This document shows, piece after piece, positions 23,401 to 35,400 of a stretch of DNA of 64,000 nucleotides. Origin of the DNA: Zygnema cylindricum. Its lineage: Eukaryota; Streptophyta; Zygnematophyceae; Zygnematales; Zygnemataceae. A program made the position numbers and the translations under genes. The first letter of the stretch is position 1. Each line of letters starts with the position of its first letter. The notes beneath the pieces are model-generated. The model made no database searches and had not been told where the DNA came from. It was given only the letters and a program-made list of their open reading frames with translations. Location of the stretch: the NCBI GenBank assembly GCA_037447655.1, contig JBBHKE010003580.1:62001-126000 (forward strand), given 5' to 3'.

Positions 23401-26400
23401 CACTCTATGACCCCAACAAGAGTGTACAAAGCATACACAAGTTTGGCATCGACCACTATTTCCACAACCATATAATCAATTTATCCACACTATTTACGGT
23501 GCGCCATATATCCAGTCGCCTTGTTAGGCATTTCAAGCTTTTTTTCAACGTTTTAAGAGTCGTTTTCATAGGGGTGTGATTGAAGTCTTTTTTGTAGAGT
23601 ATTTTTAGAGTCTTTTTAGGGTTTTTTAGGTCTTTATTAGTTTCTCCTGTAGGGCATTTTAGGTTTTTCAGTGGGATATTTGAAGGTTTTTGAAGGGGTT
23701 CTGGAAGGAAAAAAGGGTACCATCCTCCTTTAGAGAGAGCCTGCTGAATAAGTCGGATGCTCATGGGGGCGTATCCGGAATAGGTATAGGCGATGTCATT
23801 AGGGCTGCCCAAAGAAAAAAATAAATTAACAAAAGAAACAAAGTATTTAAAGACAATAAATTGGTTTCAGAGATGAAGCTTTGCAGAGAGCTCACTCCAA
23901 TTGATTTAAACGTCAAAGTTATTAAACAAATATGAAAAAAAAAGAAAAAAGGGATAAAAAAAAACATTTCAAAAAGCATTTTACCAACTTTATCTATTGT
24001 CTTCGTTAAACAAGGAATGAATTCGTTTGAAGGAAGGGAAATTTTCTAAGTACCGAAAAGTTTTAGACATGATGACCGACCTTCCCAGTTAAAGTCAGAT
24101 GTCTTAAATGTTTACAAAAAAACAATCGCAATGTGGATTATTTGAGAAAAAGTTGTGACTGTGTTATTAGTCCTATACCACAATAACTTTGGTGCAATTC
24201 TCCCTCTTCTCTCCTCTCCCCTTTCTCTAATATGATGCATTCCACACTAAAGACTTTGTTTACACTTTTTTTAATTTTAAATCCCCAATCAAAAACCATT
24301 CCAATCATTATTTAAACAAATTGGATTAATTAGTAATTTGAGAAAGATGAAAGTCAAGACAACATCCCAATAGCGGTAAAGACACCTTTAATACAATCCA
24401 CTTTTTCAAACAAGCATTCTAAGACAATTGTTCCAAACCGTTTAGTATTTAACACATAACCGACTCCAAATTTCATTTGGAGAAAAAAAAAGCTACAATA
24501 ATAATGCCTTCACCAAGCCAGACTAAAAAAAAAAGAGAGGGGGGAGAGAGAGGGGAGAGAGGGAGAGAGAGAGGGGGGAGAGAGAGAGGGGGGAGAGAGT
24601 GAGAGGGAGGGAGAGAGAGAGAGGAGGGAAGGAGGGAAGGAGGGGAGGGAGGGAGGGAGGGAGAGAGAGAGAGAGAGGAGGGGCGCTCAAAGCTTTGAAG
24701 TTACTTAGCCTCGTCGAGATCGTCAACAGACAATTGTAGACTTCGTTTGATTGCTTGCCAGTTGCTTTTGCCCTCCTGAAAAAGACGATATGAAAATATG
24801 ATATTGTAATATAGCTAAAACTTCCATTAACAATGCATATAATTACGAGTGGCAATTTCCTCCACAGAAATCAATAAAGAAACAAAGAAAACGTATAAGT
24901 TGTTTGCAATGGTCGTCAGTCATGAATACTCAAACTTATTTGTTATTTGTCTAATTGTCGAAACTTTTATCACCATTTTTATCATGATAAGATAGGTAAG
25001 GCAAGAAATTATTCTTTATGGAGTCCAATCAAGAATCTAACAAATTGTACAATGAGATTAACCGCTTTAGGGCCAAAAAAGTTACTAGCTCCAATGAAGC
25101 TTGATAACGTGGCTAAAAAAAGGGGAAAAAGAAAAGTAGACATAAATAAAACACATAAAACCCACCTGTTTCCTAAGAAGCCCGGCCTTTTCCAAATTGT
25201 CAAGTGTGAATAGGTGCTCGAAACCATAACTGTGAAGTAATTCCCTCCTGTTAAATATTTCCCAACTTCCAAATCAGATTACAAGCAGCGACCAAAGATG
25301 TCAAATCAGTTTTAAAAGGAAAAAAACACATCAGTTTCAGTTCCTCACACTGGTTGAACCTCATACTGATCATTTAAAGCGCAATTCCAATTTTATAGGT
25401 CTTCCCTACATTTATAAACTCTGCAAGAATTAGAAAAATGGGTTTTCAGGGTTTTTTAAAGTTTTTTAGGATTTTCCTTGAGGTTCAAGACTCCTGTCAC
25501 GAACTCTCACCTTAGATTGATCGAACTGCTTTTTAGGTAAACCTCCACTAGTGAGTGAAAATAAGCAGAGAAGTCGGAGAACACTTAGCAAATTTTCCTG
25601 TTTCTGAATTGCTTCCTCAATGTATTCAAAAGCCCTGCAGAAAGTACACAGAAAAAACCACACTAACAAATAATCAATGCAATACCTGACGAAGTCTAAA
25701 AGGAGTAAAAAAAGTAGTAAAAAAAGTGAGACGAGAAAAAAACGACTCCTGTCAATTGTCAGGGAACTGATGGATGAAAAACCTCTGTTGACTTCGTTTT
25801 ATTGAAACTTTAAAATCAGTATACAGAAAACATATGTGCATCAATAAACGAATCAGTAGTCTTGTGAGACGAGAGAGTAATCAATTCAGCATATGAAAAT
25901 CATAAAATAAAAAAAAATCCTACGACTCTCGGTAAATACTTATGGTTTTTTGTTTCTCGTCATGAAGGGCTGAATTGATCGACCACAAAAAAGTATAGCA
26001 TTTGATGACATGGCAGCGGACAGAAAATAGGAAGGAAGTAAATATAGAAAAGGACAAAGGGTAAAGAAAGACAAAAGTATTTCTTAATTGTATCGAAGAA
26101 TACAGGGCAGTCGTTTAAGTAGAATAGAGGAAGTCACGGATGTGGCTTTTCAAGATCTAGAGAGCTTGTGTGACCTGAAAGGTTACTTGGCTCTTTTGCC
26201 GAAAAGGCAAAAGTGAGATCCTTAGTTGTCAGTGAGAGCTAAGGATCAGATCTATTTGTCAGGCACTACAAAAGCTACAGTGTGCGCTTCTAAGAAGCGC
26301 CAGGAGAAGAAAACAAAAGACAGAAAGTAGAAACAGAAAACTGAAACTAAGATAAAACGGAAAAACAGGAAACCAGGGCTAAGTAGATACCATAGGCTAG

Positions 26401-29400
26401 AATGCTATAACTAGCTAGATAACGCAAACTGGAATACCAGTTTGCGTTATTAACAAGGTAGAGCTATTCTGAAGATTCTAACAAAGGAAATAAGTTTAAC
26501 AAAAAGCACGACCAATTTGTAACGTTTTTGTTAGGGAACCATTTTAGATTCTATTCATGCTTAATTTTTCCACAACTACAGCCAATTTTCAGTAACAAAC
26601 TCAGCAAAAGCATTCCAAAAATGTTTTTAAAAGGTATACAAGTGGGCTCAGGGTTTTTTAGCTGAACATCGGTAGTATCGGATGATAAGTCGCAAATATT
26701 GTCTGTAAGGCACAAAAATTTTCAAACCACACCGTTCATCGGTACTAGAGTAAAAGAATTATTAGAATTGATGCGAAAAAAGAATTAGTAATACTAATTT
26801 GAGGGTGGACTTGCTACCCACTATTAACAGTATGTATAGATAAAGAAACACACAATCTATTTTATGTTATTCTCTAACAAAGATTTAACTGTGTAGTGTC
26901 TTAATATTAATAAAGTTAACAACATAGACGACCATTACTGTACAATAACTCTCCAGGTTACTAATCATACTGTGTCCAAACTTGGCAATTATTTGCAAAT
27001 ATAACAGATGTTCGCATGCTAAAAGGAGGTGAAACTAAGGGTTTTAGTGAAACTTACGCATCAAAATTTCGCCCTTCCACAAGGCTCTGTTCCACTCCAA
27101 GTCGATTTAAAAAAGGGGTTTTTGTTGTGAAAGTAGAAAGATGTTGGGCTAAGTTTGTGTGTCTCTGCAAACCCTCAACCCTAATTCATATAAGGCGGAG
27201 CACTCTTAAAGAGCACACTGGCACTCCAAACAGCAGAAAAACACCAATCAAACAAAAAAAACTTATATATGACTTTGATGATATTGCAGCCAAGATGAAG
27301 CCCACAACTTCCCTTTGCTCCCTCTTTGGCTTCCTCTCCTCTCTCTCTCTCCCTCTCCCTCTCACCTGATCAGGCACTAAAAAGGTAACAAAAATCAATA
27401 AGCAGAATTCATGAAAAGCTAAAAATGTACAGTACATCGTGAATCGCTATTAGCGTTAATAACACTAATTCGGTACCTGTTTTTTCTGCCCTTTTGACCA
27501 CAAAAGAGCGTAATGTTCTCAACGTTAATACTTTCACGGTTCAAACGCAACCACGTCATTCAGAATTGAATTAGAATTAATAACACTAATATAAACCCCC
27601 ACGCTGATGATTTCTTTACTGTAATAGGGATCCACAGTGTAGTGAAGCAAGATTTGAGCTTGCATTTTTGGCTATTGATCTTTATAAAAGTATTGCTTTG
27701 GTTATTCTACGGTTTTAACACTTTAAATTGATTCATCTTAACATCTCAACAAAAAGGAAACAAAACCTTCAAAAAACATGAAGCATCAACAAGAATAGTT
27801 GAGGAGAAGCACTCTGTTGAATTTTATTTGAACTGACCGTCATTTCAGGAAGTGCGTTAAGTTTCTTTACAAAGTCCTTCAGGTCAGAAACCGATTGGTT
27901 CTGGAAAAAAAATCATCCAGACCACGGTATCAGATAATTGATGCAGGACAAAATTAAAAATTAAAATGAGAAGAGTACAAATTCAAAAAGGTGTTCTTGC
28001 AAACACCAGTTCAAATCATTGCATAAGAATGCACTGCATTAAAAAGAGGTCAATTGACGATTTTGTCTATCATTTCAGGCCAACAAGTATATCCCAATCC
28101 TATCAAAAAAACACAAACAGATAAAAAAAGATAATACAGTGTTCTAAAATGAGAGAAAAACTGGAGAATCAAATGTTGCATTTCCAACGATTGTTTACGC
28201 TTTCTTAAAAACAAATTTAGGCGGTTTTTTTTTGGAAAAGGTAGACAAATTTGACCAAAAAATACGAGTTCAAAGTAGACTCTGAAAGGCGTCACGATTC
28301 TCTTAAAAAAATTAATTTGTATAGCCGGAATTTAAAAATTCTTCAACGTTGAAAGAACACACTTGTGCAATAAAAAAAGACTTACAGGATATCTAATTCA
28401 TACCCCAAAAAGAAAAACACAGCCTTTTCTTTATTTTGGAAATCCAACATAATTGACAATAATCAGAAGCTTCCTACTTTCTTTACCTGTCCTGTCACAT
28501 CCGCGTAATCCTGTTTCATACTCGTTGCCTTTTGTCGTAACATCTGCCCATTTTCCCTCTCCAGTTCCCATGTCATTTACTCAAAGAAAGACTTCGCTTT
28601 TGACAGTCTTAGCCCTAATTTTCTAAGAGGTTTAAAATTGGCCATGGGCCCTGACGGCCTGACTCCAAAGCGTTCGGGGCTCACTGCACAACAAATCGTT
28701 ATTAGTGTTAAAGTTTTTTTCGCCACTTAAAACATCTTTTCTTTGTGCACACTTGTCGTATCGTCAATCCGATGGTTGCTATAAGAAGGTAAGATTCTCA
28801 CCCTTACTATTGGCAGTCTCCGATTGACAATCCGACAAGTGCGCACGGAGAAAAGATGTTTTGAGTGGCAAAGAATACTTTAACACCAACAACAATTAGC
28901 GGTGTAGTAACTTCCTTACTCTCAATTTTCCCTCTTTAGTTCCCATGTCATCTACTCATGACAAGACTAACTGAAAATGATATACTCACAAAAATATCAA
29001 CTGAAAATAATGATACCCTCCCAACAATAATCGCTGGCAATAATAATACAGAGTAAACCAATCAGTTTAGCAAATAATAAAAACCTTTGGATGAAAGCAA
29101 AGGCAGGTGAAAAGAAGATGGAATGCAAAAGGAGAAACAAAAAAACAGGAGTGGAGGGAGAGGGGGATGGAGACGAGAACAAAAGAGGCCAAAGGGAGAG
29201 GAAGAAGGATAGGGCGAAGGAAAAGGAGAAGAGAGGGGCAATAGAGGATAAGAAAGATGGTTCAGGATTGGGAATGTGAAAATGACCACATAATTTTTTA
29301 TAAAACCGAAAAGAAACACTTTACAGGGTGTCAAGATGCTGTACATACTGGGCCTACTACTCCAAAATTTACATCCCTTAGCTCCCGAAAGAGTTTATCG

Positions 29401-32400
29401 CTGTCCAAACAACAAAAAAAGGAGCGATGTAACAAGAGATGAGACAAATTGATGAACAACTTTAAAATAAAACAATGTACATGATCATCTAAAATCAATG
29501 CCTCTTCTATGGACAGAATGAGTGATGAAACAGAGAAACTTTGGCTTCAGCATCCACAAACTTTTGCAAATCGACTTTGACTGATATGTAACCCTGAAAA
29601 CAGGTGTTTTGACTTGCTTGGTCATGGTATTTCATGTTCTTAACCACAGTTAACCATTGTTAACTGTCAATTAACATTAGCGACCATTGATCCGTTTCTA
29701 TCATTGTTGGTCATGTTCAATAATGATAATCATTGTTGGATTGCAATATAATGCTACAAATGAATCGGGAACCGGATTCCGCAAGAGACATTCATAAAAC
29801 ACATGAAAAAAAAAATGGACACCAACAAAATCTTGTGCCTCCAAATGCTACAACTTTTTATTCTAGGTTTTTTTCTGCAAACCTTGAATTAAGAGGGACC
29901 TTGAGTTTCTTAGTGGATCTTTCCACACCCATGAGAAGGGGATCGACCTCCACTGATGCATTGTTTATTTGCAAAAACTACAAAACAAAACGAGGAAAAA
30001 GGACAAACGAAATGTGAATAAAATGTTTATGGCAACAATTTGAATAATAACAACATGCAAGGATGCACAATTCCCTTGATTAATAGCATAAAGAACTAAA
30101 AGTAATAACCGACTCTTAAAAACACATTTTATTTAAAAATCCATCATTCCAGGCATATATTTGAGCCAAAAAGCAACCACGTATTGCAAAATAGTGATAG
30201 CTGACAAGAAAAACAGCTGGACAGCTATAATTCTTCGATAATTTTGGCACGCTGTTTCCCTAAATCTGGATGCCCATTTTTTTCTGGTGTAGGACACCAA
30301 TGATAAAACAGGAAATCTTTAAATCCACTACATACATGACATTGAGAGTCTAATCCTTACAATTATTTCCAAAAACAAGCACTAGAAGGGAGACAAATTT
30401 CAGATTCATGACAGCTCATATAAACTCAAAGCCCCTGATAAGCCTCCTTGAAGAACCACAAGAGGTAAGAAACATATCTCTTACCTCATCAAGAAGGCCT
30501 TCGTACGTTAATTGAGTACAGAGGGGCGTAACCATGTCCACCTGCAATTAGTGAGGAGGAAGAGAGAGGGAAAATGCATGGTGGAGAACGGAGGGAGAGA
30601 GAAGAAAGGACAGAGACAGAGAAGAGATGAGGGGAGGGAAGGTGGGAGGCAGAGGAGAGGAGCAAAGGATAGGAACAGAGAAGAGGGGGAGGGAGAACGG
30701 GAAGGAGAGGGTAAGGAACTGACAACTCATGACATGTGCGGAACAACCTCCACCCATGTTTCTATCCTCCAATCTAACAACTGTTACCTCACCTATTTCA
30801 CATAAAAGTGGAATTTTTTTAAACAAAAATTGCGAAACAAACTCAAGCAAAAAACAAAAAGTTAATAATTAAATTAAGTAAACAGTGATTGCCCGAAAAC
30901 TCCCAGCTTATCCAAAGACCCCAAGCATTCCTAAGTTTTATAATCCCAGTAAACGTAATCTATATTCATGTTGAAATCAAAATATAAACACACCCCAAAG
31001 AAAAAACCCACTTTCCCACGAAGCTCTGCATTCATAAAGCCGCTCACCACCATTAGTGTGACATGCACTATTTAACTAAATACATTTCTGGTCTTTCAAG
31101 CTGAATAGAGGAACTTTATTCAAGGCTTTGCTCGATATAGTGTGAAAAAATTTATCAACAAAATTTTAATGTGGAAAAGCAAGGTTAAACCAATCATGAT
31201 CTCGCAAACATAACCTATACTAATAATGGTGAATGGTCTGTTTATAGATTTTTAAGGACAGCATTGAGAGGAGAGTATTCTGAAGCTGTCCTCGACACAA
31301 GAAAAATTACTGCTTTCACTGCATTACATTTGTACCTGGGTACTGTTTCTTTTTCACACAAAAATGACAGCATTTCCTGCTTTTTAACTATGGGCTTAAG
31401 GAGGTGTCACTCCTACACATTTTTCCTTTTTACCGCTTTCACTGCTATTGCATTTGTGCCACACATTTTTCCTTGCTACCGTTTTTACTGCTTTTACATT
31501 TATGCCTGGAAATGTTTCACTTCCACACATATTTCCTTTTTACCGCTTTTTTACTGCTTTTACGTTTGCACCTGGGATCATCCCACCGTTCAAGAAATTG
31601 GCGACACCTGGCGATCAAGCAGAATACACATGCTGATGTTGGAGACTTCTGGCTGCAAAAAAAGACGAAACCGACATGTAACTCCTCAACAAGTGTCTTC
31701 AAATACCAACAACTAAGGAAAGTAATAATGCAAGATAACCCAATAACGTGTGTGCAAAAATTCAAGGAGCAAAACCTGTTTTCCAGTGCAGAAAAATATA
31801 GGAGACACGGATTATAATTCACTGGCATCTTTCAAATATGAAGATAAGGTTTGGAGTGAGATTCCAGAAAATAAAGACTAATATAGGAAAGACGAATTGA
31901 TTTCTTTCAAATATGAAGATAAAGTTCAGAGAGAGATTAAAGACTAAATGTAGAAAATAGAAATACTTCTTTCCTGATTTATTTCAAATATGAAGATAAG
32001 GTTCAGAGAGAGATCCCAGAATTAGAGACTAATATAGGAAATACAGATCATTTTTTCCTGATTTCTTTCAAACACGAAGATAAGGTTCAGAGGAAGATTC
32101 CAGAAAATAAAGACTTACAGTAGGCACATCTGAGAGCTGCTCCCTTCTCATCCGAGGAAGCAGCTCAGCTACCGCTAATGCCGATCGTCCTTTTCCTTTA
32201 ACCGAAGGAATCACTCCAAAAACTGTCTGAATAAAAGCAAGAAAAGAAGTAGGACAAAAGAACAAGGCATAAGAAAAAGCACCCTCCTATTTCTAAAAGA
32301 CAAGCTCCGCAATCATTGACTTCTTTGTTTCAAAAATGTCAGTGAGTAAGAACACTACACCGTGAACCATTATTCGCGTTAATTACACTAATTTGGTAAC

Positions 32401-35400
32401 AGCTTTTTTTCTCCATACCAATTGTTTTTTTTTAACATTAAGTCGTTAAACGTTTCAAAAAACAGCCACGTCATTTGAAAATGAATATAATCAATAACAC
32501 TAGTATAAACCCCACGCTAATTACTTCTTTCCTCTAGTCACAATTCACGGTGTACTTTCAATAGCAATCAAATAAATGTCCGTCCATATTGAACTCATCC
32601 TATCGAAGGCAACTATATTTTCTACCTCTTCACAACTTCAAACTAGAACTGGACTCTGGAGAGGTGAATGAAACAAAACCCGAAAAAGAAAAAGGTTCTG
32701 TCTCAAGATATTGAGATGAGCGAGAGCCTTAAGGATTGTACATCAGTCATCGATTTCATAGTTCAACGTTCTCCTGCACTTAAAAAGCCTATGATTTTCA
32801 TGGGAACTTTTCAAAGAAAAAAAGAGATCCTATCTTTCCATTGGTAGCGTCCAAAAAGTTTATTTCCAATAGCGAGGCATACTGTATTTTCAGTGCCTTC
32901 AGAAAAAGCCAAAAAGGTTTAAAAATTAAATAGACAAATTAAAATTGACAGAACAAGAATATAATATAAACTCACTTGCAACTTTGTGATAGCCCTTGCA
33001 ACGTAATAAAGAACACTCCGGTCTCCATCCACTTGGCATTCCTTAAATAATTCCCAGTCCATAAAAAGATAAAAAACCCGCATTAAAATTTAGATTAAAA
33101 CTCGTTCAAATAAAATTGGTTGAGAGCCAGACCAGTAAAACATAAATACGAAACACGTATTCTTCACTCCTTTGTCCCTCACATTTGCTTCTTCAAAAAA
33201 GAACTTGACATGTTCACACAAATGCATCAAAATGAAGGAAAAAATTCACAGATGTTAACCAAAAAAATAGACACCAATGACATCTGCAGAAATTTTAGGT
33301 CATAAAACTACCTTATATGCTGTTGCGAGTTCCAAAGACAGCACATCTTCATCAAAGGGGATAATGTCCAAGGTGTATTCTCCAAGGGTCACATCAGCAT
33401 AAACACCTTCCTCTTCCAACACCTGTCCCTCCCTCAAAACTAACCAGCTTGAATATACTAATTCTTACAAGTTTCACCCAGTTCTGTGGGTCTTTTGGAT
33501 TATCAAGGACAGGAAAAACATACTGCCTTCCAAAGTAAATTAAAGAGATAGGAATCTCATTTCACATTCTCCATCACCATTTTTCGACAATTAACCACGA
33601 ACCTTCCAGCTAAAAGCCAAAAACGCTGCTATAAAACGAGAACGTTTTTCTGATAATATTAATGACCAGAATAATCAGCCAAGTCCAAAATTCTATCTTA
33701 CCTTTTCGCATACAATTGTTCGACGAGGCATGAAAAGAAGGTGATATTGTCGCACTTGTTTTGCTTTCACATCTGCCCTAATTTGAGACGCAATCTGTCG
33801 CATCAAATTCACACGAGGACGGACCAAATACATAATTTTCTGACATTCACCCTCGATTGGTTCATATGAGAGGTGATAAAGATTCTCAACACCATGTTCC
33901 TGGAAAAATTATAGAACAAAGTCATGAATTATTCCAATTTATCCCAGCTTATTGAATGGGCAAGAAATATCACACTCTAAAAGGATCCAGATCGAATATT
34001 CAAGGGTTTCCCCACTCAAACGAGCCTGTATCTTCTTAAAGAAAACAATAGCACGTGTTCTCAGCAATGCTTCCAAACATGGATTATTAATACTTTTTAA
34101 TGCAAAGGTAATTGATGGCTCCACAACTCGGCCATTTAAATCCACAGCACTTTTGGTGCCAAATAGGTTAACACTACCTCTGGACCAAATTCTGGTTAAA
34201 GATTCTTCTGATATAAACATGAAATTTAGCTACCAACAGGGCAGGTATGCCAAATTAAGAGAAGTATGTATATTTCTCTCTTCTCACCTCTCACCTTCTT
34301 CTTTCCTGCCTCTCTCCTACCTCTTCCCTCTCTATTCCCCCTCCGCCCCCTCTCCTTCCCTCGATTTCCCCCTCACTCTTCCTATCCTTCCCTCTCTACT
34401 CCCTCTTTATTTCAAAGTGACTAATTCCAATTTTTCCGCGATCCTGGAAAAATAGTACATCATAATTACAAAACAAGGGCAGCATGCCAAACCTTAAGAA
34501 GGACGTTTGCTTAAATTACATACTTTTACCATTCAGCTTTGAATGCCTAAAACTCACCTAGAACTTACACCCATTCGCTAGAGCTTTTGGCTAGAGACCT
34601 ATGTCTAGAATCCCTCAAACTTATGCCTAAAACGTACACCAAATGTATAAAGGAAAGTTGCTGTTAGGTGCCCTAACATACTTGCTAAAAATCTATTGAT
34701 AATCGATCGGAGGCATGTTCTCGCGCCAGGCTCCCTTGTAACTAAGGCTTATATGACTAGTTTTCAATTATTCATGTCCATTTGCTACGTGCTTGACTTC
34801 GTTGCTTTTCATTAGACAAACTAGCACACTAGGAAAAGGTATGAAAGACATAAGAAGTTAACAGGCATGCTGCAAAAGGCCTTCAACTGGAATTGTACCT
34901 TCAGAAGAGATGTTTGCACAATTAACGCAAGAGGTCCACTCAATTTGGGGTCCAGAACAAGAACTTTTTTCCCTGAAATCTGAACCCACAATCACGCCCA
35001 TTCGCAAAACTTCTATGGACACATTTCCTACTTCCTTCTGCATTGCAAGGCAAAACTATAAAAGCGTGTTTCGTTGAGCCTGTGTCGGAAAACAACGAGT
35101 GATTTTTTTACACATCTATTGTTGAATAAGAGGCCCAAATTTTGATTGAGGAAGTCTGAGAATTTCCTCAAAAGTGCATATTTATAGATGTTCACGATAT
35201 CTCTAATCGTTTAGCTTCATGAGTGTATGGTGAAGTGAAAAAATGCACAGTACACCATCTGTTCCTGGATAGTTCTTGTAATTGTTTCTATACTTGGGCA
35301 GTTGCCGATTATCTTGCCAACATCTTGAAGATCAAATAATAAGAACACCAAGCAACTGAAAAAAAAAACAAAAAAAACTCACTGAATCAAGTGCGTCTAC

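Noticed and set aside
31264-31716. 150-codon plus-strand frame
   Set aside because: It is made of tandem minisatellite units and overlaps VPS33 exon 8 on the opposite strand.
33952-34455. 167-codon plus-strand frame in VPS33 intron 3
   Set aside because: It has no recognisable motif, and half of it is a CT-rich simple repeat. The intron location and opposite strand make a gene unlikely without transcript data.
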